From Oscillospiraceae bacterium (GTDB lineage: Bacteria; Bacillota; Clostridia; Oscillospirales; Acutalibacteraceae), in contig CADBBT010000041.1 of the NCBI GenBank assembly GCA_902792985.1, positions 1 to 38,677 on the forward strand: a stretch of 38,677 nt of DNA. The letters run 5' to 3'. Shown here in pieces: positions 15,233 to 22,755 of this stretch (positions are counted from its first letter, which is position 1; each line of letters begins with the position of its first letter). Both the position numbers and the translations under genes were made by a program. The notes beneath the pieces were generated by a model. It made no database searches, was not told the DNA's origin, and saw only the letters and a program-made list of their open reading frames with translations.

Positions 15233-15261
15233 ATTATAGCATATCCACTGCGGGAAAACAA
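15233..15261 (-). promoter_or_regulatory. Promoter of the 13651-15201 gene
   Basis: TTGTTT (15256-15261), 17 nt, TATAAT (15233-15238) with TGC before the -10. Confidence 0.8.
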
Positions 15262-15326
15262 GCTTTTTTTAATTGCGTTTATTTAATATTTGTTTATTTT
15301 TTGTTCATCTTTTTTTAACTTTTCTA

Positions 15327-15355
15327 TTGTCTTTTTTAGGTTTCTCTGCTATAAT
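15327..15355 (+). promoter_or_regulatory. Promoter of the HXXXD acyltransferase gene
   Basis: TTGTCT (15327-15332), 17 nt, TATAAT (15350-15355) with TGC before the -10. Confidence 0.85.
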
Positions 15356-15382
15356 GGGGAAAACAGAGAGGAGTTGAACGCT

Positions 15383-16741
15383 ATGACCACTCAGAACCGC
15401 AGCCAATTCTATTTGACGAACAGTCTGCGCCGCTGTGCCCGCTATGATACGATATTTTACGGTGCTTACGCCGGCGCGGGGGCAACCTTTGATATGCGCG
15501 TGCGTTTTGACCTCAAACAAAAGATCAACACCGCAAAGCTGCAAAAAGCCGCCGATAAAGCGCTGCGCGCCTATCCGGAGTTTGCCGTGCGCCCCGTGTT
15601 GCATGAAGGCCGCGTCTGCTACGAGAAAAATGACGCGCATGTTAAACTTGCGCCCGACGACGGAAAACGTCTGTATTTCGGCACAGAGGACACCAACGGC
15701 TATCTGTTCGTGTTCCTTTACGGCGAGCGCCATCTGTCGTTTTCGATCTTTCACAGCCAGACCGACGCCCACGGGATGATCGCTTTTCTTGTCACTGTAA
15801 TGTGGAACTATCTTATCGCCATGTTCCCGCCCGCGCGTCTGATCGGCACAAAGATGTTCACCCGGCACGGCATCCGCGCCGACGACAGCCTGTTTTTCAC
15901 CATGGACGACACAGAGCGCTTTGATCCGCTGACGGAATTCGCCCGTCCCGGCAACATGGTGCAGCCGGTCGATGTGGAGCGGTTGTTCCGCTTTCCGCCG
16001 GAGGACGCGCCCAAGGACTGTCCGACCTGTCATCTGGTCAACCTTGAAATCTCCAACGAAGCGTTTCTCGCAAAAGTGAAAGAGCTCGGCACCACCTTTG
16101 CGCCGTTACTTGCGGCGCTGACCGCCGAAGCGATCCGCGGCTGCTATGATGTGGGCGACCGCGATGTCGTTGTCATCACCACTGCCGACGGACGCCGTGT
16201 GGTTCCCTCCAACACGCTGGGAAACCTCGCGTATAATGTCTATCTTCCCGTTACGCCCAAAACTGCCGAACTCCCTCTGAAGGCGCAGTGTGAGGAGCTC
16301 GCCGAACACATGGCCAGGCAGCGCACGGAAGAGCATGTGCGCGCCATGTTCCAGGACATTTTGCGCCAGTGCGACGAGATCGACGCCATGGGCGACATTG
16401 ACAAGGTCAACGCCTTTTTGACCGGCCCCGAGGGGCTCGCCAACTCGATGACCGGCATCGGCACCGTCTTTTTGACCTACCCCGGCCGCATCACGAACAA
16501 CCCCATCTCCGGCATTTTGCTGGACGGACTCAGCCCGGGCATCCTCGCCGCCGAGCGCGCCATTGACGTTTATGCGCACCGGGATTCCCTCATCATTCAA
16601 TTTTCGCAAAAGGGCGACGACCCGTCGCTGATCGAATCCATGCGCCGCACACTGGAAAAGCACGGCCTTGCCGTCAAAATGCAAGACCTCGGCCGCACGA
16701 CGCAAAACGTGTTTGACTTTGCAAAGATCAAGCGGGTTTAG
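15383..16741 (+). CDS. HXXXD-type acyltransferase/condensation-domain-like protein
   Basis: 452 aa, cytoplasmic, with no signal peptide. The layout fits the CoA-dependent acyltransferase superfamily (chloramphenicol acetyltransferase, PapA, NRPS condensation domains): two related halves with the catalytic H-x-x-x-D motif at His124-Asp128 followed by Gly131 (HSQTDAHG), and a C-terminal half beginning near residue 230 with a region (NPISGILLDGLSPG) where such proteins have the DFGxG-like loop. It is free-standing, with no adenylation or carrier domains nearby, so a small-molecule O- or N-acyltransferase (an alcohol-acetyltransferase-like role) is more likely than an NRPS module. The substrate is unknown. 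GGAG lies 9 nt before the ATG; the frame is open to 15290 but the promoter lies inside that extension. The TAG stop begins a heptamer array. Confidence 0.75.
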   Translation: MTTQNRSQFYLTNSLRRCARYDTIFYGAYAGAGATFDMRVRFDLKQKINTAKLQKAADKALRAYPEFAVRPVLHEGRVCYEKNDAHVKLAPDDGKRLYFGTEDTNGYLFVFLYGERHLSFSIFHSQTDAHGMIAFLVTVMWNYLIAMFPPARLIGTKMFTRHGIRADDSLFFTMDDTERFDPLTEFARPGNMVQPVDVERLFRFPPEDAPKDCPTCHLVNLEISNEAFLAKVKELGTTFAPLLAALTAEAIRGCYDVGDRDVVVITTADGRRVVPSNTLGNLAYNVYLPVTPKTAELPLKAQCEELAEHMARQRTEEHVRAMFQDILRQCDEIDAMGDIDKVNAFLTGPEGLANSMTGIGTVFLTYPGRITNNPISGILLDGLSPGILAAERAIDVYAHRDSLIIQFSQKGDDPSLIESMRRTLEKHGLAVKMQDLGRTTQNVFDFAKIKRV

Positions 16742-16766
16742 TCGAAAGTCGTTAGTCGTTAGCTCA
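16739..16766 (+). repeat. Heptamer array at the acyltransferase stop
   Basis: TAGTCGA, AAGTCGT, TAGTCGT, TAGCTCA. The first TAG is the stop codon. Confidence 0.8.
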
Positions 16767-16768
16767 AA

Positions 16769-16804
16769 GAAAAAACGCCCGTCGTGGAAGTTCACGGCGG
16801 GCGT
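16769..16804 (-). terminator. Terminator of the APH-MATE-PNPOx transcript
   Basis: ACGCCCG-CGTG with CACG-CGGGCGT (16775-16804), T-run on the minus strand side. Confidence 0.85.
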
Positions 16805-16852
16805 TGGCATATTCGGTGATTCTTTTTGCGATCGAGCAGAGCAAGGACGGTG

Positions 16853-17266
16853 TTACAGATCAATCCAGACAGTTTTCAGATCTTTATATAATCTGCATTT
16901 TATCGCTGTAAACTTTAAGACACAAAAATCAGGATCGGTTTTGCCTTTCTTATAGAACATTGTATCTCCGGTACGCCAGATCTCGTCTTTGATGCTTTGC
17001 TGCGTCAACACTTCCATTGTTCCAATAAGCATAACGCCGGTATAACTGAAGCGTCCCCGTTTATAAAAATACACGCTCGCTTTCCCATTTGCGCTATATT
17101 GTGCGACCCGCAAAGATGAAGTATTTGTTGTAAAATAAAAATCATTGCCGTCAATTTTTCGCGGCGCAAGCATCGCTTTTGTGTTGGGAAAACCGTCTTC
17201 GTCAACAGATGAGATCATCGCAGTTTTTTGCTCCTTGATGAAATCAAATACTTGTTCCTTCGTCAT
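16853..17266 (-). CDS. Pyridoxamine 5'-phosphate oxidase family (general stress protein 26-like)
   Basis: 137 aa. A split-barrel flavin-binding fold is suggested by MISSVDEDGFPNTKAMLAPRKIDGNDFYFTTNTSS, then an AQYSANGKASVYFYKRGRFSYTGVMLIGTMEV strand pattern. Small members usually bind FMN, F420 or heme rather than make PLP, so the activity is unassigned. CGGAGG lies 8 nt upstream of the ATG at 17266, which fixes the start over the longer open frame to 17521 inside the MATE gene. It is the last gene of a three-gene transcript. Confidence 0.85.
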   Translation of the reverse strand: MTKEQVFDFIKEQKTAMISSVDEDGFPNTKAMLAPRKIDGNDFYFTTNTSSLRVAQYSANGKASVYFYKRGRFSYTGVMLIGTMEVLTQQSIKDEIWRTGDTMFYKKGKTDPDFCVLKFTAIKCRLYKDLKTVWIDL

Positions 17267-17343
17267 AACAAAGCCTCCGTAAACACTGATTTTTGTCTTG
17301 TTCATTATAAGCGAAAGGAATGTTAACCGTCTTGTCGGCTGTA

Positions 17344-18729
17344 TCAGCCGATGCTGCGGTCCTCTTTTACCTCTTCCGTCCGCGGGAAAACAGCATAATC
17401 GGCTCGTGTCAGATACCAGAACAAACCGGCAGCGATCAGAAACGTGATCCCCCATGAAAGCGGATAGGAAACATATAAAAACGGCAGTGTTCTTCGCATC
17501 GGCAAGAAAAAGAACACCCAAATCAAACGCAGTCCGCAGGCGCCGAACAGGGAAACGAGCATAATCTGAAAAGATCGTCCCAAGCCGCGCACGGCGCCGC
17601 AGGTCACATCAAGCAAGCAGCAAAAAACGAAAAACGGCATGATCAGTGCCATCCGCTGTGAACCGACAGCTATGACAGCCGGATCCGTTGAAAACAGCGA
17701 AACGATCCCGGCGCGGAAAATCCATCCGAGCGTTTGAAGTGTAATGGCCGCAACAGCAGCGCTTGCAGCCGAAATGAGCCAGATCCGCCGCAGATGCGCT
17801 TTCTTTTTTGCGCCGACATTTTGTGAAATGAACGTCATTGCAGCCTGGGCAAAGCCGTTTGTTGCCGTGTAGATATAGGAATCATAATTGGATCCGGCGG
17901 ATATTCCGGCCATCGCATCCGATCCGAAGGCATTGACATTTGATTGAATGATGACGTTGGATATGGAAAACAGCGCGTTCTGCAGCCCGGCCGGAACACC
18001 GATTCTAAGGATCTCTCGCAATTCATATTTTGAAAGACGGAAAGATCCGAGTTCCAGCCGCACGTCAAGCTTCGTTTTCAGTAAATAGCGAACAGCCAAC
18101 ACCGCCGTGAGATACTGCGAAGAGATCGTTGCGATTGCAACGCCCGCAACACCCCAGCGCAGCACAACAACAGAAAAAAGATTCAGCGCGATATTGACAA
18201 ACCCCGATGCGGCAAGATAGCGCAGCGGCCGCCTTGTGTCGCCCGTTGCACGGATCACGGCAGCGCCGAAATTAAAAATCATCGATCCGGGCGCACCCAT
18301 AAAGTAAATGCGCACATAAAGCGTAGAGAGATCGATGGTATCTGTCGGCGCCTGCATCCAGCGCAGCAGAAGCGGCGAAAGCGGAATGCCGATGCCCGCG
18401 ATCAAAAAACCGCAAAGCACACTCAGGCACATAGCGGTCTTTACGGAACGCCGCGTACCTTCTTTGTCTTTTGCTCCGATCATTCGCGCAGTAAGTACGC
18501 CTGCGCCCATTGACAGACCGGTAAACAGATTCACGATCAAGCCGATCATCGACCCGGTGGAACCGACAGCAGCCAGTGCCGTTTTCCCCGCAAAGCGGCC
18601 GACAACCGCAGTGTCTGCCGTGTTATAAACGATTTGCAGCAGGCCGGTCAGCGTGACAGGCACAGCAAACATAAGGATCTTTTTAAAAAACGGTCTTTCT
18701 GTCATATTGACCGCCGGTTTACGATTCAT
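17344..18729 (-). CDS. MATE family multidrug/Na+ antiporter
   Basis: 461 aa with about 12 hydrophobic segments. MATE proteins exchange cationic drugs or metabolites for Na+ or H+. Family features: the N-terminal PVTLTGLLQIVYNTADTAVVGRFAG block (TM1-2), LSMGAGVLTARMIGAKD, the second-half repeat IGVPAGLQNALFSISNVIIQSNVNAFG, and NGFAQAAMTFISQNVGA. An AAGGGGATG lies about 13 nt upstream. It starts 36 nt after the phosphotransferase gene ends, so the two are probably co-expressed. Confidence 0.95.
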   Translation of the reverse strand: MNRKPAVNMTERPFFKKILMFAVPVTLTGLLQIVYNTADTAVVGRFAGKTALAAVGSTGSMIGLIVNLFTGLSMGAGVLTARMIGAKDKEGTRRSVKTAMCLSVLCGFLIAGIGIPLSPLLLRWMQAPTDTIDLSTLYVRIYFMGAPGSMIFNFGAAVIRATGDTRRPLRYLAASGFVNIALNLFSVVVLRWGVAGVAIATISSQYLTAVLAVRYLLKTKLDVRLELGSFRLSKYELREILRIGVPAGLQNALFSISNVIIQSNVNAFGSDAMAGISAGSNYDSYIYTATNGFAQAAMTFISQNVGAKKKAHLRRIWLISAASAAVAAITLQTLGWIFRAGIVSLFSTDPAVIAVGSQRMALIMPFFVFCCLLDVTCGAVRGLGRSFQIMLVSLFGACGLRLIWVFFFLPMRRTLPFLYVSYPLSWGITFLIAAGLFWYLTRADYAVFPRTEEVKEDRSIG

Positions 18730-18764
18730 TGTTTCCGATCATCCCCTTTTTCCTTTTCTGTAGG

Positions 18765-19721
18765 TTACATTCCCGCGCGGCGCATATCTTGATGAAACCG
18801 GCGAACCATCTGCGGCAGGTACCAATGAATGCGGCTGCCGGTGATGATATAGGTATAAACCTCATGGTAGAGGGCATAGAATGCGGTTTTTAAGTCGCAG
18901 TTCTTTGAAACGGGGTATTTTCGCTTATATGTCTCATAAAGCCCGAACCGGTTTCCGGTCAGGTTGCGCATCTGGAACAGTTCATATTCCGGATCCGCCC
19001 ACTTGCTCTCAAGCGGGTCGATGATTGCCGTCACGTTCAGTTTTTTGTCAGACATGATATTCATCACATTCAGATCCCCGTGGATCAGGCATGCATGTTC
19101 CACCGGTTCTTCAAAGATGGCATCAAAGCTTTTCATGCCGCGCTCCATCGCCCTCAGCGCATAGCCCTCAAGCGCGCCCGCCTTGTTCATCCTACGGGCT
19201 TCCTCCAGCACTTCAAGAGCAAAGGGTCTGTAAAAATCAAGCCAGTTGTCATAAACGGCGTCACCGATCAGTCCGAAATTGTCGTTTGTCTGCGTGTGCC
19301 AACGGTGAACAGCGGTCGTCACCTCGTCGGCAAAGCGCGCCTTTGCCCGCTTTGAGCAAAGGAGCTTGCTGAAATCCGTAAAGCAATTGGTGCCTTCCAC
19401 CTTTTCCATGCAAAGAAAGTCCATTGGGATTTCTTTTGTTTCGAAAAAAGTGAAATACACCTTCGGCACCTTTATCACGCTGTTCCGCGCCAGCATTTGC
19501 AGTTCGGACGCCTCACGTCCGCACAGTTCTCCGCAGCGAAAGCCCTTCATGATGACCGTAGTCGGTGATCGATCGATCGTTGCCGCATACACGAAACCGA
19601 AGGAACCGCCGCCGATGAAACGAAGCTCCTTCACCGCGCAGGACCATTCCCGTTCCAACACGGTTTTTGCATAATATTGCGCTTCTTTTACAGAAACAGG
19701 GCGCTTGTTTTTTTGCTCCAT
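18765..19721 (-). CDS. Aminoglycoside-phosphotransferase-like kinase (APH/choline kinase fold)
   Basis: 318 aa. A protein-kinase-like phosphotransferase: GGGSFGFVYAA (37-47) as nucleotide loop, Lys59 in VIMKG, the Brenner catalytic motif HGDLNVMNIM (His214, Asp216, Asn221), and the metal Asp235 in IIDPLESKWADPEYE. The acceptor could be an aminoglycoside, a sugar, choline or another hydroxyl compound. Nothing here shows which, although the downstream MATE exporter makes a detoxification pair possible. AGAGGTG lies 7-8 nt upstream of the ATG. Transcribed from the promoter at 19771-19799. Confidence 0.85.
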   Translation of the reverse strand: MEQKNKRPVSVKEAQYYAKTVLEREWSCAVKELRFIGGGSFGFVYAATIDRSPTTVIMKGFRCGELCGREASELQMLARNSVIKVPKVYFTFFETKEIPMDFLCMEKVEGTNCFTDFSKLLCSKRAKARFADEVTTAVHRWHTQTNDNFGLIGDAVYDNWLDFYRPFALEVLEEARRMNKAGALEGYALRAMERGMKSFDAIFEEPVEHACLIHGDLNVMNIMSDKKLNVTAIIDPLESKWADPEYELFQMRNLTGNRFGLYETYKRKYPVSKNCDLKTAFYALYHEVYTYIITGSRIHWYLPQMVRRFHQDMRRAGM

Positions 19722-19770
19722 CCCAAGACACCTCTTCGTTCCGATTTCTCGTTTGCTTTATCCTTTTTCT

Positions 19771-19799
19771 ATTATATTCAGAACGCGTGGATTTTTCAA
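19771..19799 (-). promoter_or_regulatory. Promoter of the APH-MATE-PNPOx genes
   Basis: TTGAAA (19794-19799), 17 nt, TATAAT (19771-19776) on the minus strand. Confidence 0.85.
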
Positions 19800-19870
19800 T
19801 CCTCAAATGCGAAAAAGTGCAGGCGTCTGCGCTGCCCGAAGAGGCGTGCAGATTTTTTATTCTTTAGACA

Positions 19871-19926
19871 AAAACGCTCACCGCATCGATTGTGCAGTAA
19901 GCGCTTTTATGGAGCGGATGACGGGG
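19871..19926. repeat. Duplicate of the tRNA-Gly 3' end plus terminator (outer copy)
   Basis: 56 bp matching 20021-20076 at 54 positions, offset exactly 150 bp. On the minus strand it holds the last 17-18 nt of tRNA-Gly from the T-loop to CCA, then a terminator hairpin and T-run. It is the outer end of a unit of about 150 bp. Confidence 0.9.
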
Positions 19927-20020
19927 CGCGGGTGTCCGGTGGACACCTCTGCGCAGCAGAAGCGCCGACCGAGGCGGCAGCCGAGAACTCGAACCCGCAG
20001 ACTGAGATTCTTCCAAACGA
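19927..20020. other. Spacer between the tRNA-Gly 3'-end duplicates
   Basis: About 94 bp with a perfect GGTGTCC/GGACACC hairpin (19931-19947) and a T-arm-like GCGGGTTCGAG on the minus strand. No ORF or complete tRNA. It looks like the interior of a very small insertion or an abortive tRNA duplication. Confidence 0.6.
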
Positions 20021-20076
20021 AAAACACTCACCGCATCGAATGTGCAGTAAGCGCTTTTATGGAGCGGATGACGGGG
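20021..20076. repeat. tRNA-Gly 3' end plus terminator (inner copy)
   Basis: The functional copy: it overlaps the tRNA-Gly 3' end (20060-20076) and continues into the first terminator hairpin of the tRNA operon. A G-to-A change relative to the outer copy weakens the base of this hairpin. Confidence 0.9.
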
Positions 20077-20135
20077 CTCGAACCCGCTACCTCCACCTTG
20101 GCAAGGTGGCGCTCTACCAGATGAGCTACATCCGC
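20060..20135 (-). tRNA. tRNA-Gly (GCC)
   Basis: 76 nt including encoded CCA. 7-bp acceptor stem GCGGATG/CATCCGC, D-arm TAGCTC...GAGC, anticodon GCC inside the CTTGCCAAG loop region, T-arm GCGGG-TTCGAGC-CCCGT. Last gene of a four-tRNA operon. Confidence 0.97.
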
Positions 20136-20139
20136 AAAA

Positions 20140-20215
20140 TGGTGCTTCCGGTCGGAATCGAACCAACGACACGTGGATTTTCAGTCCACTGCTCTACCAA
20201 CTGAGCTACAGAAGC
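20140..20215 (-). tRNA. tRNA-Phe (GAA)
   Basis: 76 nt with encoded CCA. Acceptor GCTTCTG/CGGAAGC, anticodon loop CTGAAAA with GAA, T-loop TTCGATT. Separated from tRNA-Gly by 4 nt. Confidence 0.97.
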
Positions 20216-20221
20216 ATAAAA

Positions 20222-20298
20222 TGGCGACCCGGAACGGGCTCGAACCGTCGACCTCTAGCGTGACAGGCTAGCGTTCTAACCAACTGAACTACCGGGCC
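20222..20298 (-). tRNA. tRNA-Asp (GTC)
   Basis: 77 nt with encoded CCA. Acceptor GGCCCGG/CCGGGTC with discriminator G, anticodon GTC in CTGTCAC, T-loop TTCGAGC. Confidence 0.97.
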
Positions 20299-20304
20299 AT
20301 TTCG

Positions 20305-20380
20305 TGGTGGGAACAACAGGGCTCGAACCTGTGACCCTCTGCTTGTAAGGCAGATGCTCTCCCAGCTGAGCTATGCTCCC
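20305..20380 (-). tRNA. tRNA-Val (TAC)
   Basis: 76 nt with encoded CCA. Acceptor GGGAGCA/TGTTCCC, anticodon TAC in CTTACAA, T-loop TTCGAGC. First gene of the operon. Confidence 0.97.
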
Positions 20381-20412
20381 ACATCCTGCCGCTCTCTCGC
20401 GGCGACTCATAT

Positions 20413-20441
20413 ACTATATACGAAAAATATGCGTTTGTCAA
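20413..20441 (-). promoter_or_regulatory. Promoter of the tRNA operon
   Basis: Consensus TTGACA (20436-20441), 17 nt, TATAGT (20413-20418), about 32 nt before tRNA-Val; a CGCCGCGAGAGAGCGGC hairpin lies in the leader. Confidence 0.92.
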
Positions 20442-20499
20442 GCATTTTTCAAAACTTTTTTCAAGTTTTTTTGCAATGCGGCGACAGGACGAAAAACGG

Positions 20500-20712
20500 T
20501 CAGTTTTGCAAAAGATCCTCCGGCACGGCAGCAATATCCGCGTCGATGCAGATCGACCGCTCCCGCAGCACCTCGGGCGTATACGCTTCGCCGCGATTGA
20601 TGCACGCAGAAGTCGCGTCCTCTGCGCGCAGGATATTGACAAAGACTATTCGATCCGCTAAAATAAAAGCAGAATTTACAAAACGGCACCCCGGTGTGCT
20701 TTGGAGGTTGTT
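20500..20712 (-). pseudogene. Open 70-codon fragment without start codon, possible gene remnant
   Basis: The minus frame ending at TGA 20500-20502 is open for about 70 codons and reads as protein-like sequence (for example INRGEAYTPEVLRERSICID), but it has no ATG/GTG/TTG start and no ribosome binding site, and it begins beside the VanY start codon on the other strand. I do not recognise a family. It may be the tail of a decayed gene or chance. The rest of 20381-20714 holds only the tRNA promoter and the VanY promoter. Confidence 0.25.
20636..20664 (+). promoter_or_regulatory. Promoter of the VanY-like gene
   Basis: TTGACA (20636-20641), 17 nt, TAAAAT (20659-20664). Confidence 0.88.
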
Positions 20713-20714
20713 TC

Positions 20715-22319
20715 ATGAAAGCAAACAAAGGACTGCTTTTTCTCATCGCAGCAATGCTCGTGCTGCTGCTCATTCCCGCGCTCGGCGCAGACGCCGACCC
20801 GAGCGAAGAATCCCCGACCGGCACGTCTGAGGTAATTGTGCAGACGCCGCAGGACGAAGAAACGCACAACTGGATTCTTACCGAAAACGACGGCGCCTCC
20901 TGCTCTGTTCGGGGAACACTGACTTACACCTGCACCGATTGCGGAAAAACGCGTGTGGTACAGGATGTGACGGAGCCCGGCACACATCTGCACACCGAAA
21001 CCGTTACCGCCGTGCCCGCAAGCTGCGGAAAGCGCGGTGTTTCCGAAGGTGTGCGGTGCAGCGATTGCGGCGCGATCCTTTCCGGCTTTGACCCGCTGCC
21101 CGCGCTGCGGCACAGTTGGGTGTGCACCGTTCGGCCGGCCACGCTGAAGCGCGACGGCAAGCGCAGCTATGTCTGTGAAAACTGCGGTGCAAAAACGCAA
21201 AAGCCGATCACCCGCATTGCGTCCGTGACGCTTTCCGAAACGGCGATCGCGAAGGACGGCAGCAAACATACGCCCGCTGTGACAGTCAAAGACGCAAACG
21301 GAAAAACGCTGAAAAAAGGCGTGGCATTCACCGTTGCCTATGACCCGGGACGCAAGCATTTCGGCACCTATGCGGTCACAGTCACATTTCAGGGCAACTA
21401 CGCCGGCAGCAAAACGCTGCGCTTCACCATCGGGCTGGATGTGCCGCAAAGCATTGAAAAGACGAACGTCGGCGCAACGATTGCCACGCTTTCGTGGAAC
21501 CGCGTCCGCTACGCGACCGGCTACCTGCTGTATTACGCAGCGGAAAAAGGAGGCCCCTACACACGCTTTGCCGAAACTGCCGCGCGCAGCTACAACATCA
21601 GCAATCTGCAGCAGTGCACCCGCTATTATTTCAAGATCAAGGCCATCCGCCGTGAAACGGACCGTCTGATCAGCGGTCCGGCATCCGCTCCCTGTGCGCT
21701 GCGAACCGCAAAGCAGCAGCTTTCGTCCGCCGGGCGCATTCTTGTGGAGATCACGCCGGAAAACCGTCTGCTCGCCGTTGTGAACCACAGCCGCGAAATT
21801 CCGGCAAGCTATCAGCCGAAGCTGGCGGCGCTCAGCGAAAAGGGCAAATACATGGACTGGGAGGCCGCGGCCGCATTTGAAACCATGCGCGCAGACGCAA
21901 AACAGGAGGGCATCACACTGAACGCGTATTCGCCCTACCGTTCCTACGCGCACCAGAAAGCCAGTATGGAATCCATCATCCGTGACCGCCAGTCGTGGGG
22001 CAACAGCCGCAGCCGCGCCGAGGAGCTTGCGCTGCAGGTGGTTTTGCCGCCCGGCACGAGCGAACACAACCTCGGCCTTGCGGTGGATATCTCTTCGACC
22101 GCACAGACGTTCAAAACCACGCGTGCCTATCGGTGGCTGCTGAAAAACGGGCAAAACTACGGCTTTATCCTGCGCTATCCCGATGGCAAACAGGATGTGA
22201 CCGGCATCTCGTTTGAACCGTGGCACTGGCGTTTTGTCGGCGTTGACAACGCGAAAAAAATCAAAAAAAGCGGCCTGACGCTGGAGGAATACACCGCAAC
22301 GCTGACCGCACCGTATTAA
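20715..22319 (+). CDS. Secreted D-Ala-D-Ala carboxypeptidase (VanY/M15B) with Cys-ribbon and fibronectin-III domains
   Basis: 534 aa. Signal peptide 1-25. Three CxxC ribbon-like units follow (CTDCGK at about 72, CSDCGA at about 115, CENCGA at about 153), then a beta-rich domain (about 165-245) and a fibronectin type III-like domain (about 250-335, IATLSWNRVRYATGYLLYY...YYFKIKAI). The C-terminal M15B peptidase has the zinc ligands of the family in SEHNLGLAVDI (His about 452, Asp seven residues later) and EPWHW (about 500), plus YRSY. It trims the terminal D-Ala of peptidoglycan stem peptides outside the membrane. No van regulators or ligases are nearby, so a housekeeping envelope role is likelier than glycopeptide resistance. 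GGAGG lies 7 nt before the ATG. Promoter at 20636-20664. Confidence 0.9.
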   Translation: MKANKGLLFLIAAMLVLLLIPALGADADPSEESPTGTSEVIVQTPQDEETHNWILTENDGASCSVRGTLTYTCTDCGKTRVVQDVTEPGTHLHTETVTAVPASCGKRGVSEGVRCSDCGAILSGFDPLPALRHSWVCTVRPATLKRDGKRSYVCENCGAKTQKPITRIASVTLSETAIAKDGSKHTPAVTVKDANGKTLKKGVAFTVAYDPGRKHFGTYAVTVTFQGNYAGSKTLRFTIGLDVPQSIEKTNVGATIATLSWNRVRYATGYLLYYAAEKGGPYTRFAETAARSYNISNLQQCTRYYFKIKAIRRETDRLISGPASAPCALRTAKQQLSSAGRILVEITPENRLLAVVNHSREIPASYQPKLAALSEKGKYMDWEAAAAFETMRADAKQEGITLNAYSPYRSYAHQKASMESIIRDRQSWGNSRSRAEELALQVVLPPGTSEHNLGLAVDISSTAQTFKTTRAYRWLLKNGQNYGFILRYPDGKQDVTGISFEPWHWRFVGVDNAKKIKKSGLTLEEYTATLTAPY

Positions 22320-22328
22320 GCATCCCAC

Positions 22329-22378
22329 AAAAGAGCGCTTTCTTCAGAAACATCTGAAGGAAAAGCGCTCTTTTTGTT
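22329..22378. terminator. Bidirectional terminator between VanY and PhoU genes
   Basis: AAAGAGCGCTTT-CTTCAGA with TCTGAAG-AAAGCGCTCTTT, 4-nt loop, A-run on the left and T-run on the right. It serves the convergent genes. Confidence 0.93.
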
Positions 22379-22753
22379 TTATTCATGCAGCGCATACTGC
22401 TGCGCAAAAGACTCATACGCCGCGCAAAAGTCCTTGTCGTCCCCCATATGCAGCGCGCGTGTGTAATCATGCGCCTGCACGCTGCTGTCATGCAGCTCGA
22501 TGGTGGCCAGCGCGATGTTTGAACAGTGGTCGGAGATGCGCTCAAAATTCGTCAGCAGATCGTTGAACACAAAGCCCTGCTCCACCGTACACTCGCCGCG
22601 CTGCAGCCGCTCGACATGGCGGCGCTTCATCTCGCCGATCAGCTCGTCGATCCGTTCCTCAAGCGGCTCCACAAGCTTTGTGGCATCCAGATCATCTGTT
22701 TCAAACGCGTGCACCGTGATATGCAAAATCTCGTTCACGGCGTTCGTGAGCAC
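22379..22753 (-). CDS. PhoU-like C-terminal part of the Na/Pi transporter (separate frame)
   Basis: 124 codons from GTG at 22753. It encodes the second half of a PhoU-like helical domain (NAVNEILHITVHAF...VEQGFVFNDLLTNFERISDHCSNIA, with the E-R-I-S-D-H motif that mirrors LERLSDHALNLAE in the upstream ORF). In relatives the two ORFs are one protein of about 560 aa; here the upstream frame ends 3 nt before this GTG. One extra A in the GGAAAG run at about 22777 would join DHALNLAE to K-R-E-D-L-T-V-L-T-N. However, a GGAGG sits 8 nt before the GTG, so separate coupled translation is possible. Confidence 0.7.
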   Translation of the reverse strand: MLTNAVNEILHITVHAFETDDLDATKLVEPLEERIDELIGEMKRRHVERLQRGECTVEQGFVFNDLLTNFERISDHCSNIALATIELHDSSVQAHDYTRALHMGDDKDFCAAYESFAQQYALHE

Positions 22754-22755
22754 GG

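Noticed and set aside
18765-19721. Calling the kinase an aminoglycoside-resistance gene
   Set aside because: Only the generic APH-fold motifs are present; no subclass signature.
19871-20076. CRISPR-like interpretation of the 56-bp repeats
   Set aside because: Only two copies, overlapping a tRNA gene and terminator, with one 94-bp interval.
20715-22319. Calling a vancomycin-resistance locus from VanY
   Set aside because: No vanS/R, vanH, vanA-type ligase or vanX nearby; the domain layout fits a general carboxypeptidase.
20676-22328. 550-codon minus frame opposite the VanY gene
   Set aside because: Low-complexity antisense composition; the plus frame has signal peptide, zinc ligands and a promoter.
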